Positions 1-9,070 of a DNA stretch of 64,000 bases are shown here, piece after piece. Every line of letters starts with the position of its first letter. Positions within the stretch are counted from its first letter, which is position 1. A program made the translations under genes and the position numbers. Origin of the DNA: Alcaligenes faecalis (GTDB lineage Bacteria; Pseudomonadota; Gammaproteobacteria; Burkholderiales; Burkholderiaceae_B); NCBI RefSeq assembly GCF_041521385.1, contig NZ_CP168006.1, positions 3,721,590-3,785,589 on the forward strand, read 5' to 3'. The notes beneath the pieces were generated by a model. The model did no database searches and was not told the DNA's origin. It worked only from the letters and a program-made list of their open reading frames with translations.

Positions 1-438
1 CGTAACCAGTCAGAAAAATACGAGGCTCGTTTCTCCAGTGTGGAAATTGCTGCTTCGCCATCCTTGTTCTTCAAGGGCATGGAAGGGACGCGCTTGCCAG
101 TAGCTGTGGCTCACGGTGAAGGCTTTGCCAACTTCCAGCGTCAGGGCGATGCGTCCAAGGTCGCTGCTGCGGTTCACTTTGTGGATCATCGTGGTCAGCG
201 CACCGAGCAATACCCCCTGAACCCCAACGGCAGCCCTTACGGTTTGACCGGTGTCACCACGGCAGATGGCCGCTTCACCATCATGATGCCTCACCCGGAA
301 CGCGTAACGCGCAACGTCATGATGTCCTGGACGCCAGAGCAGTGGGGCGCCGCCGATCAGGGTGCTGATCAGATGGCAAATGGTGGATTTACTCCCTGGA
401 TGCGGATGTTTCGCAACGCTCGGGTCTGGATTGCGTAA
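1..438 (+). CDS. purL: Phosphoribosylformylglycinamidine synthase, C-terminal part (cut by window start)
   Basis: The reading frame is open from base 1 and encodes about 145 C-terminal residues of the large PurL, the glutamine-dependent FGAM synthase of purine synthesis. The visible part is the end of the class I glutamine amidotransferase domain: it has the AHGEG segment and the catalytic His and Glu of the triad in MMPHPER (residues ending near base 300). The start lies outside the window. It ends 43 bases before guaB, so two purine genes follow each other on one strand. Assignment is secure for the domain; the rest of the protein cannot be seen. Confidence 0.93.
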   Translation, partial: RNQSEKYEARFSSVEIAASPSLFFKGMEGTRLPVAVAHGEGFANFQRQGDASKVAAAVHFVDHRGQRTEQYPLNPNGSPYGLTGVTTADGRFTIMMPHPERVTRNVMMSWTPEQWGAADQGADQMANGGFTPWMRMFRNARVWIA

Positions 439-481
439 TTGCTTACGCGTATAATCGATTTTTGGACGGAGTTATAAAAGC

Positions 482-1942
482 ATGCGTCTCATCAAGAAAG
501 CACTAACCTTCGACGATGTGTTGTTGGTTCCCGCTTACTCCGAGGTTCTGCCTCGCGATACATCCTTGCTCACCCGCTTTACGCGGGACATCACCCTGAA
601 TATCCCGCTGGTTTCGGCTGCCATGGACACGGTCACCGAAGCGCGTCTGGCTATTGCCATGGCACAGGAAGGCGGTATCGGGATCATCCACAAGAACCTG
701 ACGGCGGATGCTCAAGCACGTGAAGTTGCACGTGTGAAGCGTCACGAGTTCGGTATCGTGATTGATCCGGTTACGGTTACGCCCACCATGAAGGTGCGCG
801 ATGCCATCAACCTGCAGCGTCAGCACGGTATTTCCGGTTTGCCTGTGGTTGAGGCCGGCAAGCTGGTGGGTATTGTTACCAACCGCGATCTGCGCTTTGA
901 AGACCGCCTGGATCTGCCGTTGCGTGATGTCATGACGCCTCAAGAGCGTCTGATCACCATGCACGAAGGCGCCACGCTGGACGAAGCGCAGGCCCTGATG
1001 CACCGCCATCGCCTGGAGCGTGTGCTGATCGTTAATGATCAGTTCCAGTTGCGTGGTCTGGCAACGGTTAAGGATATTGTCAAAAACACCGAGCACCCTA
1101 TGGCCAGCAAAGACAGCCATGGTCAGTTGCGCGTCGGCGCTGCGGTTGGTGTGGGTGACGGCACGGAAGAGCGTGTCGAGAAACTGGCCGCAGCCGGTGT
1201 GGACGTGGTGGTGGTGGACACTGCCCACGGTCATTCCCGTGGTGTTATCGAGCGCGTTCGCTGGGTCAAGAAGAATTTCCCTCGTATTCAGGTTATTGGC
1301 GGCAATATTGCTACTGCTGATGCCGCTCGTGCTTTGGTCGAGGCCGGTGCAGATTGCGTCAAGGTCGGTATTGGCCCTGGCTCTATTTGTACGACTCGTA
1401 TTGTGGCCGGCGTGGGTGTCCCTCAAATTACCGCGATTGCTGACGTTGCCAAGGCATTGGAAGGTACGGGTGTACCCCTGATCGCTGACGGTGGTATTCG
1501 CTTCTCCGGTGACGTGTCCAAGGCCTTGGCCGCAGGTGCTTCCGCTTGCATGATGGGCGGTATGTTTGCCGGTACTGAAGAGTCCCCCGGCGAAGTGGTG
1601 CTGTTCCAGGGCCGTTCCTACAAATCCTACCGCGGTATGGGTAGTTTGGGCGCTATGGTCGATGGTTCGGCGGATCGTTATTTCCAGGATCCTTCGAACA
1701 ATGCTGACAAGCTGGTTCCAGAAGGTATTGAAGGCCGTGTGCCTTACAAGGGCAGTGTGATTGCCATTATTTACCAACTGATTGGCGGCATCCGGGCTTC
1801 CATGGGCTACTGCGGTTGCAAATCCATCGAGGAATTGCACACCAAGGCTGAGTTCGTAGAAATTACGGCTGCGGGTGTACGTGAGTCTCACGTGCATGAT
1901 GTGCAGATCACCAAGGAAGCGCCTAATTACCGCGCTGACTGA
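482..1942 (+). CDS. guaB: IMP dehydrogenase
   Basis: This 486-residue cytosolic enzyme oxidises IMP to XMP with NAD+, the first committed step to GMP. Length and layout fit the family: a TIM barrel interrupted by a CBS-domain pair at about residues 95-205, where NRDLRFED and a second CBS half are visible. The catalytic loop GPGSICTTR, with the nucleophilic Cys, lies near residues 300-308. The flap and C-terminal [10 protein letters not shown] segment are intact. A possible TATAAT -10 element sits at 450-455, just upstream. A strong terminator follows the gene at 1968-1999. guaA, the next pathway step, is downstream but separated by two unrelated genes. Confidence 0.98.
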   Translation: MRLIKKALTFDDVLLVPAYSEVLPRDTSLLTRFTRDITLNIPLVSAAMDTVTEARLAIAMAQEGGIGIIHKNLTADAQAREVARVKRHEFGIVIDPVTVTPTMKVRDAINLQRQHGISGLPVVEAGKLVGIVTNRDLRFEDRLDLPLRDVMTPQERLITMHEGATLDEAQALMHRHRLERVLIVNDQFQLRGLATVKDIVKNTEHPMASKDSHGQLRVGAAVGVGDGTEERVEKLAAAGVDVVVVDTAHGHSRGVIERVRWVKKNFPRIQVIGGNIATADAARALVEAGADCVKVGIGPGSICTTRIVAGVGVPQITAIADVAKALEGTGVPLIADGGIRFSGDVSKALAAGASACMMGGMFAGTEESPGEVVLFQGRSYKSYRGMGSLGAMVDGSADRYFQDPSNNADKLVPEGIEGRVPYKGSVIAIIYQLIGGIRASMGYCGCKSIEELHTKAEFVEITAAGVRESHVHDVQITKEAPNYRAD

Positions 1943-1967
1943 TCTTAACCAGTCTCTTGCATGCCAG

Positions 1968-1999
1968 AAACCGCCAGCCTTTGGGTTGGCGGTTTTTTT
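1968..1999 (+). terminator. Rho-independent terminator of guaB
   Basis: Inverted arms AAACCGCCAGCC and GGTTGGCGGTTT close a short loop and run into seven T residues. It lies 26 bases past the guaB stop codon. Confidence 0.9.
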
Positions 2000-2100
2000 G
2001 TTGCTTGTGTTGTGGCGGGGGGCTAGGTCTTAGGGTGGACGTCTCTTGCGGGCTGGGCGGGGGCGCGGGGCGGACCGCTTGCCGGTGCTGCACACCGGTG

Positions 2101-2487
2101 CCCTTGGCAGCATCTGAACTGCCTGTATTGCCGTTTCATCTGCCTTGGCTCGAAGAGCTGCGCTTGCTTTGGGTGTGTCGTCATCTGGAGGCTAGCCCCG
2201 ATGATGATAGAGGTGCAAATGTCTGGGCCAAGCAACTGGCCATGAGTGTCAAAACTTTCCAACGCCTGTTTCGTCGCCATACTGGCATCAGCTTTGGATA
2301 ATGGCGTCAATTTGCTCGTTTGTTGAGGTCTTTGGAGGGCTTGGCCACCGGTGAACCTGTTGTGCAAGTGGCTTTGCAACGTGGTTATGCCAGTCAAAGC
2401 GCCTATGCCGCTGTGTTCCGGCGGCATTTCGGGGTCACTCCCAGAGAGTTTTATCGCTCTAAAGACAGCGTGGACGAGGCAGATTAG
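2101..2487 (+). pseudogene. AraC-family regulator remnant with in-frame stop
   Basis: The frame encodes the C-terminal two-helix-turn-helix domain of an AraC regulator, from a LPFHLPW linker to RRHFGVTPREFY. A TAA at 2299-2301 interrupts it exactly where the family has Gln or Lys before WRQ (GISFG-stop-WRQFARLL), so a single CAA-to-TAA change explains the break. The N-terminal cupin half is also missing: upstream of about 2101 the frame no longer resembles the family and runs into the guaB terminator. The AraC protein encoded at 53703-54539 aligns across the same linker and HTH and shows what the intact form looks like. Its TAG stop overlaps the convergent hydrolase stop at 2484. Confidence 0.8.
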
Positions 2488-3374
2488 TCCGCCAGCTCCA
2501 GTAGCAGTCGGGCCAGCATGTCGGGGTGAGTAATCGCCGCGCTGTGTCCGCATTCCAGTTCATGAAACTCCCAATCCTTCTGCTGACGAGCCCATTCGCG
2601 TGAGGTATCAACCCCTCTGAAAGTGGGCTGTGTGCAGGAGATATAGGAGCAAGGACGGCCATTTCCAATGACGGGGTTCTGTAAACGCAGGGAAGAGCCG
2701 TAAACGCTAAGTGGCTGTGGAGTCAGGCGGTTTCCAACAAAGTGCAAATCCTCTGTAGCATGCAGCCCCAACGCGCTAAGGGGAGGAGGGGGGACCGCGG
2801 GGATTGCGTTTTGGCCAGCCGAGGCGATCATACTTTCCACCATTTTTTCAGGCAGGGTATCAAACGTGCTCGTACCATTAGGTAGGATAAACGCATCCAG
2901 ATAAATCAGATGGCGTATGCAACGGGGCATGACATCAGCCACACCACTAATCACTAGCCCACCAAAGCTGTGGCCCACCACAATGACGTTGGACAGCTCC
3001 TCCCAGCGTATCAAATTAGCGACATCGTCCACAAAGGTATTCAGGGTGATGTCTGGGTTGAGCAAGTGGCTGCGTTCGCCCAGGCCGGTCAGCGTGGGGG
3101 TATAGACTTTATGGCCTTTGGCCTGCAGCCGTGCGGCCAGCCGGGACCAACACCAACCACCATGCCAGGCACCGTGAACCAGCACAAACGTCAGGCTGTC
3201 GGACACCTCGTCGGTATCTTCCTGACATTCGTAGGCAAAGCTGTGCGAGCGATCGCCGGCGGGACCGGGAGCGGGGATATAGCTGCCACCGCTTTGTTGT
3301 GGGCCGGCCTGTGCAGGTCGGGATTCATGGTGTTCATTGAGCTCGTTTGGATGAGGGGTACGACTCGAAGACAT
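2484..3374 (-). CDS. Alpha/beta hydrolase (EstC/salicylate-esterase-like)
   Basis: This is a predicted 296-residue alpha/beta-fold hydrolase of unknown substrate. It shows the oxyanion segment LVHGAWHGGW, the nucleophile elbow GHSFGG, an acid region LDAFI and the catalytic His in ELECGHSAAITHP near the C-terminus. This is the pattern of plant methyl-salicylate esterase and EstC-like enzymes. I chose the ATG at 3374 because GGGAG lies seven bases upstream; a further in-frame ATG at 3422 is possible. About 50 residues of low-complexity Pro/Ser/Gly-rich sequence precede the fold, which is unusual. The gene lies between guaB and guaA on the opposite strand, so it is probably an insertion relative to the housekeeping order. 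Confidence 0.75.
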   Translation of the reverse strand: MSSSRTPHPNELNEHHESRPAQAGPQQSGGSYIPAPGPAGDRSHSFAYECQEDTDEVSDSLTFVLVHGAWHGGWCWSRLAARLQAKGHKVYTPTLTGLGERSHLLNPDITLNTFVDDVANLIRWEELSNVIVVGHSFGGLVISGVADVMPRCIRHLIYLDAFILPNGTSTFDTLPEKMVESMIASAGQNAIPAVPPPPLSALGLHATEDLHFVGNRLTPQPLSVYGSSLRLQNPVIGNGRPCSYISCTQPTFRGVDTSREWARQQKDWEFHELECGHSAAITHPDMLARLLLELAD

Positions 3375-3535
3375 GCTGAAACTCCCAAAATGGCTGCATG
3401 TACTGTAGCTGCCTTGCTGCATGAATGCCAGTGATGCAGGACAATTTCAGCCTGGAGTATTTCTGCGGCTCCCTAAGCGGCGCTACACAGCGTAAAATAG
3501 ATCCTTTACCGCTTTATTATTGGCTCGATACTTTC

Positions 3536-5122
3536 ATGCACCAGCGAATTCTGATTCTTGATTACGGCTCCCAGGTTACCCAGCTTATTGCGCGTCGTGT
3601 ACGCGAAGCCGGTGCTTACTGTGAAATTCACCCCGGTGATGTCAGCGATGAATTCATCCGTTCCCAAGAAGGCCTGAAAGGGATTATTTTGTCAGGCAGT
3701 CACGCCTCGGTCTATGCCGACGACGCTCTGCAAGTACCCGCTGCAGCCTTTGACGCTGGTGTGCCCGTGCTGGGCATTTGCTACGGTATGCAAGCCATGG
3801 CCCGCCAACTGGGTGGTGTTACCGAAGGCTCGGATAAGCGTGAATTCGGTTACGCCGAAGTCCGTGCACACGGCCACACCAAATTGCTGGACGGTATCCA
3901 GGATTTCGCCACGGCAGAAGGCCACGGCATGCTCAAAGTCTGGATGAGCCATGGCGATAAAGTAACCGCCTTGCCCCCCGGCTTCAAGTTGATGGCTTCC
4001 ACGCCCACCTGCCCCATCGCCGGTATGGCTGATGAAGATCGCGGGTTCTACGCGGTTCAGTTCCACCCTGAAGTCACCCATACCGTCCAAGGTGCAGCCT
4101 TGTTCCAACGTTTTGTGCGCGATATTTGCGGTTGCGTGGGGGATTGGAACATGCCGGACTACGTGCAGGAGGCCATCGCCAATATTCGTGAACAAGTCGG
4201 CGACGAAGAAGTGATCCTGGCCCTGTCCGGTGGTGTCGATTCCTCCGTTGCTGCCGCTCTGATCCATCAAGCTATCGGTGACAAGCTGACTTGCGTATTC
4301 GTGGACCACGGCCTGCTGCGTCTGAACGAAGCCCAGCAAGTCATGAGTACCTTCGCCGACAATATGGGTTTGAAGATTATCCATATCGATGCATCCGACC
4401 GCTTCCTGGGCAAATTGGCTGGTGTCACTGATCCAGAGGCCAAGCGCAAGATCATTGGCCGCGAATTTGTGGAAATCTTCCAGGAGGAAGCCGCCAAGCT
4501 TAGCAACGCCCGCTGGTTGGCCCAAGGCACAATCTACCCGGACGTAATCGAATCCGCTGCAGCCAAATCCGGTAAAGCCACCGGCATTAAATCCCACCAC
4601 AACGTGGGCGGCCTGCCGGAAACATTGAACCTGAAGCTGCTGGAGCCCCTGCGCGAACTGTTCAAAGACGAGGTGCGCAAACTGGGCGTAGCCCTGGGCC
4701 TGCCACCCGCAATGGTCTACCGTCACCCCTTCCCAGGCCCAGGCTTGGGTGTCCGTATTCTGGGTGAAATCAAGCGCGAATATGCCGACCTGTTGCGTCA
4801 GGCCGATGCTATCTTCATCGAAGAGTTGCGCAACACCGTCGACCAAGAAACCGGCAAGAACTGGTACGACCTGACTTCTCAGGCCTTCACTGTTTTCCTA
4901 CCCGTGAAAAGCGTAGGCGTGATGGGCGACGCCCGTACCTATGAGTACGTGGTTGCCATGCGTGCCGTACAGACAACCGACTTCATGACGGCTGACTGGG
5001 CTGAACTGCCATACTCGCTGCTCAAGCGAACCTCTGGCCGTATCATCAACGAAGTGCGCGGCATTAATCGTGTGACCTACGACGTAAGCAGCAAGCCGCC
5101 AGCGACGATCGAGTGGGAGTGA
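3536..5122 (+). CDS. guaA: GMP synthase (glutamine-hydrolysing)
   Basis: This 528-residue enzyme aminates XMP to GMP using glutamine and ATP. The N-terminal amidotransferase domain has the nucleophile Cys in GICYGMQ and the His/Glu pair in QFHPEV. The synthetase domain follows with the PP-loop LSGGVDSS near residue 222 and the C-terminal dimerisation domain ending in PPATIEWE. I chose the ATG at 3536 ([13 protein letters not shown]) because it matches the usual start; the frame is open further upstream to 3425 but that stretch is not family sequence. It completes the guaB-guaA branch. The 3' end of guaA is a known integration hotspot in other bacteria, and an atypical block starts just beyond. 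Confidence 0.98.
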   Translation: MHQRILILDYGSQVTQLIARRVREAGAYCEIHPGDVSDEFIRSQEGLKGIILSGSHASVYADDALQVPAAAFDAGVPVLGICYGMQAMARQLGGVTEGSDKREFGYAEVRAHGHTKLLDGIQDFATAEGHGMLKVWMSHGDKVTALPPGFKLMASTPTCPIAGMADEDRGFYAVQFHPEVTHTVQGAALFQRFVRDICGCVGDWNMPDYVQEAIANIREQVGDEEVILALSGGVDSSVAAALIHQAIGDKLTCVFVDHGLLRLNEAQQVMSTFADNMGLKIIHIDASDRFLGKLAGVTDPEAKRKIIGREFVEIFQEEAAKLSNARWLAQGTIYPDVIESAAAKSGKATGIKSHHNVGGLPETLNLKLLEPLRELFKDEVRKLGVALGLPPAMVYRHPFPGPGLGVRILGEIKREYADLLRQADAIFIEELRNTVDQETGKNWYDLTSQAFTVFLPVKSVGVMGDARTYEYVVAMRAVQTTDFMTADWAELPYSLLKRTSGRIINEVRGINRVTYDVSSKPPATIEWE

Positions 5123-5170
5123 TCCCGCGTCCGGCACAGACTGGCACCTGAAGGCATAAAAAAGCCGCTA

Positions 5171-5198
5171 AGCCCGCGTCATTGCGGGCTTTTTTGTT
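5171..5198 (+). terminator. Rho-independent terminator of guaA
   Basis: AGCCCGC and GCGGGCT form a 7-bp stem with a short loop, followed by TTTTTTG and a further run of eight T. It lies about 50 bases after the guaA stop. Confidence 0.9.
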
Positions 5199-5471
5199 TT
5201 TTTTGTCTGGCATGCTCTGGCCACAAAGGGAAGCGCCAAGCACTGTTTGAACATCGGGTTCTCTTTTTAGCGTAATTCATCTACGACCTTTCCGGCCGAA
5301 GTACAGGGAGTTGCTATCGAGCCAGAGCCGCAGGGCTGTTGCAGGACACGGGCGCGGGCCGAATCTGCGGCTTTGCGTACAGGGAGCCTTGGGGGCATTG
5401 GGGTGGGGAAATGGTAAACTTGGCCAAACTTTGGAAAACTTCGCCGTGTACTACCAAGCGAGCCGCCTTAT
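5199..5471 (+). other. Non-coding stretch upstream of the restriction-modification block
   Basis: I see no gene in these 273 bases. The last 60 bases contain three phased copies of AAACTT, listed separately, and must hold the promoter of the small HTH gene at 5472. No integrase, tRNA or clear duplicated att sequence was found here, although the position after guaA would suit an integrated element. Confidence 0.5.
5416..5441 (+). repeat. Three 10-bp-phased AAACTT repeats, candidate operator
   Basis: AAACTT occurs at 5416-5421, 5426-5431 and 5436-5441, spaced exactly 10 bases, about one helical turn, so all copies face the same side of the DNA. They end 30 bases before the ATG of the excisionase-like HTH gene. 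The arrangement suggests a cooperative binding site for that protein or another controller; this is inference from spacing and position only. Confidence 0.55.
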
Positions 5472-5687
5472 ATGAATCAATCTGATAGTGAAATTCTCAC
5501 TCTGGACGAAGTGGCGATCTATCTCAAGGCAGGGAAGAAGACAGTCTACCGACTTGCCCAGCAAGGGGAGATACCGGGGTTCAAGCTGGGCGGAACCTGG
5601 CGCTTTCGCCGTGGCGAGCTGGATCGGTGGATTGCGAACCGCATCGGCAAGGCGAATGTTGGAAACGAAGTCGGGGCAACAGAGTGA
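5472..5687 (+). CDS. Excisionase/MerR-like small HTH DNA-binding protein, probable R-M controller
   Basis: This 71-residue protein is essentially one winged HTH of the excisionase-type family: LTLDEVAIYLKAGKKTVYRL, then GEIPGFKLGGTWRFRRGELDRWI. Such proteins bind DNA through the helix and the GxWRF wing. Its stop overlaps the GTG proposed as the methyltransferase start (GTGA at 5684-5687), so the two are translationally coupled. With no integrase present, a role as transcriptional controller of the adjacent methyltransferase-nuclease pair is more likely than excision. The phased AAACTT repeats just upstream are candidate binding sites. Confident for the fold, moderate for the role. Confidence 0.8.
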   Translation: MNQSDSEILTLDEVAIYLKAGKKTVYRLAQQGEIPGFKLGGTWRFRRGELDRWIANRIGKANVGNEVGATE

Positions 5688-7843
5688 CTACTACTCCTAC
5701 TCAGGAAGAAATGAACCGCGCAAAATCGAATCAATCACTGTTACGAGAAGTCTTTGACGCGAGTGGTCTCGACCAACAGGGCTTGGCCCAATACCTTGGA
5801 ACGTCTTATTTTTCAGTCGTCCGATGGACACGTGGAGACATCGAGCCTAGCGAGGATGTCATTAAACAATTGCACGGTTTACTTGAGCGTGTGAATGCGG
5901 GTCATACTATTGATCTGGCGAGTTTGAATGTGAATCGTATATTCGCATCACGTGGTATCCGAAAAAAAACCATTGCTAACGACTATGAAGGCACAGTCGC
6001 AATGCGTGATGAGCCTGGCCCGTATTTACTTTCCCGGCTTAAGAATGGATCGCTTTGGGGTAATGGGAAGCAGCGTCTTGCAGAAATTCTGTCTTCCCAC
6101 AGCGACGCGGCAGAGACGGTCGACCAGGCCGTGGCGGAAGGGGTTTCCGCTGGAAAGAACACCTATACCTACGATGCTCACACATACCATACCAAGGTGC
6201 CGCCACAAGGTATCGCCCAAGTCTTGCAGAAGTATCTGCCGTCTGGAGGAGTGGTACTAGATCCCTTCGCCGGAAGTGGCATGACAGGCGTGGCTGCCCT
6301 CACGACAGGTCACGATGTCATCCTGAACGAGCTTTCCCCCGCCGCTGGATTTATAGCTGACCGTTTCACATCACAGTGTGATCCAGCGGCGCTGAGGGCG
6401 GCTGTCAAGACAGTTATGCAGAGTCTTGCCGGACTGCGGAAAAAAATATACACCACTCAGTGTCGAACGTGCGCTAAGGAAACCGAGCTACTGTTTACCG
6501 TCTGGTCATATAAGGTTACTTGCAGCGAATGCAGTAATGAGTTTGTCCTTTGGGACGAATGTCGTAGCTATGGCAAAACCGTTCGGGAGCACAAATTTCT
6601 TCGTGAGTTTCCTTGCCCTCACTGCAAGCAACAGGTGAAGAAGTCGCGCCTTGCTCGCACGACTCCGGTGCCTGTTCTTGTTGGCTACAAGTGCTGTGGG
6701 AAAGTGCAGTCCGAGGTTCCGCCTAACGAGGCCGATCTGAAGCTGATTGCTTCGATTGAGGCAAATAACTTTACTGCAGTGGATTTCGTCCCTGATTTCG
6801 AGTTACCCGATGGCGTGAACCTTGCGCAACCCAAACGTCATGGTCTTACCAACATCAAGAATTTCTACACTGCGAGGAATCTTGCGGCGATGAGTCAGCT
6901 TTGGCAGGCGATCCACAGGATTGAGGACACGAATCTTGCAGCGTTCCTCGGCTTTGTTTTTACCTCGCTCTACCAACGCGTAACAAAACTATCCGAGTAC
7001 CGATTTTGGGGTGGCAGTGGGAATACCGCGAACTTCAATGTTCCCTATATTTTCAATGAAGCCAATATCTTTGTAACCTTCGAGCGCAAGGCGCGTTCGA
7101 TCATTGACCACCTTGAGACAACGGCACAGGCCTATACAGGTCGTTGTGTCGTTAATACGGGGTCTGCGACTAATCTCTCGTGTCTGCCAGACAACAGTGT
7201 TGACTTGATCTTCACTGATCCGCCATTCGGAGCCAATATCAACTACAGCGAGATGAATATGCTGTGGGAGTCGTGGCTCAAGGTCTATACGGATTCTACG
7301 AATGAGGCGATCGTCAATCGCGTCCAGAAAAAAGACGCTGGCAAATATCAGGACTTGATGACGCAAAGCCTCCAAGAATGCTACCGCGTTTTGCGGCCAG
7401 GTCACTGGCTGGTGCTTGTTTTCATGAATTCTTCTGAAGACATTTGGAATCGTATCCGTCGCGCTGTATTGGACGCTGGTTTTACAATTGAACGGGTCGA
7501 TATCTTTGACAAACAACACGGTACTTTTAAGCAGTTCGTTAGCGACAACACAGCGGGTGCTGACCTTATGCTCCATTGTCGTAAATCCAAGTACACGAGC
7601 CCTTCAGCGACGACCAACAACGTGGCTAACGTAATGTCCGTGAAGGATTTTTTCGATAATCGTAGTGGAATTGTCCCGGTTTTGCCTTACTTGCATGTCA
7701 GGCGGGACGCCGATATCGATTATCGAACACTGTACAGTGAATATCTGGCTGATAGTCTCTTGCAACACGGTAGGATGCTTGACTTCAGTACGTTCCGGTC
7801 CCAGGCAATGGATATTCTCGAACAGAAAAAGGGTAGGGCTTAA
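5684..7843 (+). CDS. HTH-fused DNA methyltransferase of a restriction-modification pair
   Basis: From the coupled GTG at 5684 the protein has 719 residues; an ATG at 5711 is an alternative start. Residues about 24-70 form an XRE-like HTH (LDQQGLAQYLGTSYFSVVRW). The SAM-binding motif I, LDPFAGSGMTG, is near residue 192. A Cys-rich insert with CxxC pairs (CRTC, CSEC, CPHC), likely a zinc ribbon, spans about 260-312. The catalytic motif IV, TDPPFG, is near residue 509. TDPPF suggests amino-methylation of A or C, and the I-before-IV order is alpha-like. The nuclease gene overlaps the stop (TAATG). Base composition looks more AT-rich than the flanking housekeeping genes, consistent with transfer. 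Recognition site unknown. Confidence 0.85.
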   Translation: MTTTPTQEEMNRAKSNQSLLREVFDASGLDQQGLAQYLGTSYFSVVRWTRGDIEPSEDVIKQLHGLLERVNAGHTIDLASLNVNRIFASRGIRKKTIANDYEGTVAMRDEPGPYLLSRLKNGSLWGNGKQRLAEILSSHSDAAETVDQAVAEGVSAGKNTYTYDAHTYHTKVPPQGIAQVLQKYLPSGGVVLDPFAGSGMTGVAALTTGHDVILNELSPAAGFIADRFTSQCDPAALRAAVKTVMQSLAGLRKKIYTTQCRTCAKETELLFTVWSYKVTCSECSNEFVLWDECRSYGKTVREHKFLREFPCPHCKQQVKKSRLARTTPVPVLVGYKCCGKVQSEVPPNEADLKLIASIEANNFTAVDFVPDFELPDGVNLAQPKRHGLTNIKNFYTARNLAAMSQLWQAIHRIEDTNLAAFLGFVFTSLYQRVTKLSEYRFWGGSGNTANFNVPYIFNEANIFVTFERKARSIIDHLETTAQAYTGRCVVNTGSATNLSCLPDNSVDLIFTDPPFGANINYSEMNMLWESWLKVYTDSTNEAIVNRVQKKDAGKYQDLMTQSLQECYRVLRPGHWLVLVFMNSSEDIWNRIRRAVLDAGFTIERVDIFDKQHGTFKQFVSDNTAGADLMLHCRKSKYTSPSATTNNVANVMSVKDFFDNRSGIVPVLPYLHVRRDADIDYRTLYSEYLADSLLQHGRMLDFSTFRSQAMDILEQKKGRA

Positions 7844-8808
7844 TGTTTTACTTGGAAGCGTTTACAGATACAGAGCAGGAGTTAGCCAAGAAGAGGCTTG
7901 CCACACAAGTCGCCTCGATGATGGGGAGAAAACTTGAGGAAGGGGACTGGAGTCGCGTTTACTGCCTTGCCAAAAACATCCCTGATGGAGGGTGGAGCAA
8001 TCTGCATATCGATGTCAATTATCAGGGACTGGGACTTGAGATGAAGTTGCTGCGTATCGCGGGCCTTCGGGATAGACCAATCAAGTCGGTTTGCGGTACG
8101 ACGCTGATGCACCCTGCAGCGACGAGATCCATCCGCATTGACGACACCTCGCGCAACGCCACTGATGTCATGCAAGATGTGTTCAAACAGTATGCGGAGT
8201 TGATTCAAGAGCGCACCAATCGCGTCAAAGAGGCCGCACCTCACAAAACCCCAGACATGCGCACAGGCTGGCTGCTTTGGGAAGATAATCTAACGGAGTT
8301 TCTGTACTTTGAGGAGCGGATGCTTGCACCCAATCCTGAACAATTTACTGCTGAATGGAATATCACCCCCGCCAGGGGCGCTCGCAAGGCTAGCAAGAGC
8401 CTTTGGATCTACGATAAAGACACTAGACAAAAACGCTACTCCGTCACCACCAGCGCGGGTATCAAGATCCAACCTTATTTTGATGTACCGCTGCCCTCAG
8501 ACGAGAATCTCTATTATTTTCGAGTTCAAAGCGAACCGATCAATGCAACAACCGTTCGCCTATGGATTTCGGCTGCGACGGCCAGTGCAATCAAGATTAA
8601 GCTTGGCTCGCTTGACTCGGCTACTGTGAGCACAGCCATCCTCCATACTGTTGAGCGAGTTGGCAGTATTGAGCAGGCTCCAGAGGACGATGATGGGCTT
8701 GCGGTCGGTATAGACATCAGCAAGGAAGCACATAATCTGCTGGTGGCTACATGGGAAGCGGTAAGTGATGAGCATCGAGCTCAACTGCTCCTGACGGCGC
8801 TTGCTTAA
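7843..8808 (+). CDS. Putative type II restriction endonuclease, PD-(D/E)XK-like
   Basis: This 321-residue protein starts at an ATG overlapping the methyltransferase stop by one base, the usual sign of an R-M operon. I do not recognise a named family by sequence. The segment IDVNYQGLGLEMKLL provides Asp57, Glu66 and Lys68, a plausible PD-(D/E)XK metal-binding set with the D-x8-E-x-K spacing. The rest has a WxxxxDNLTEFLYFEERM segment and a C-terminal Asp/Glu-rich region. No transmembrane segment or signal peptide is visible. The function is inferred from partner and motif; a non-nuclease partner of the methylase is the alternative. Confidence 0.65.
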   Translation: MFYLEAFTDTEQELAKKRLATQVASMMGRKLEEGDWSRVYCLAKNIPDGGWSNLHIDVNYQGLGLEMKLLRIAGLRDRPIKSVCGTTLMHPAATRSIRIDDTSRNATDVMQDVFKQYAELIQERTNRVKEAAPHKTPDMRTGWLLWEDNLTEFLYFEERMLAPNPEQFTAEWNITPARGARKASKSLWIYDKDTRQKRYSVTTSAGIKIQPYFDVPLPSDENLYYFRVQSEPINATTVRLWISAATASAIKIKLGSLDSATVSTAILHTVERVGSIEQAPEDDDGLAVGIDISKEAHNLLVATWEAVSDEHRAQLLLTALA

Positions 8809-9070
8809 AAAGCGACTGCTGGATGTGTCAATGGTGTTGACTAATTTAAAGGCTGATAGGGCGCGAGAGACTGATATCGATGATCCGTGCCAAGCATTTG
8901 GCGTCACTCGATAGGCCCGGTATGGGCATATATGACCACAGGGGGAGCTGCATTCAGACGGAGTGGAGTTATTTCACTGCCTGTGAGCAGCTTGCGCCAT
9001 GAGCACATAGATAGAAATCGAAGTCCAGCTCTGCGCTAAGGGTGATTCATATTCAGAATAAAATGGATAA
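8809..9070. other. Non-coding stretch after the R-M block
   Basis: I see no convincing gene, terminator hairpin or repeat in these 262 bases. They separate the R-M operon from the exported hydrolase. Confidence 0.4.
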
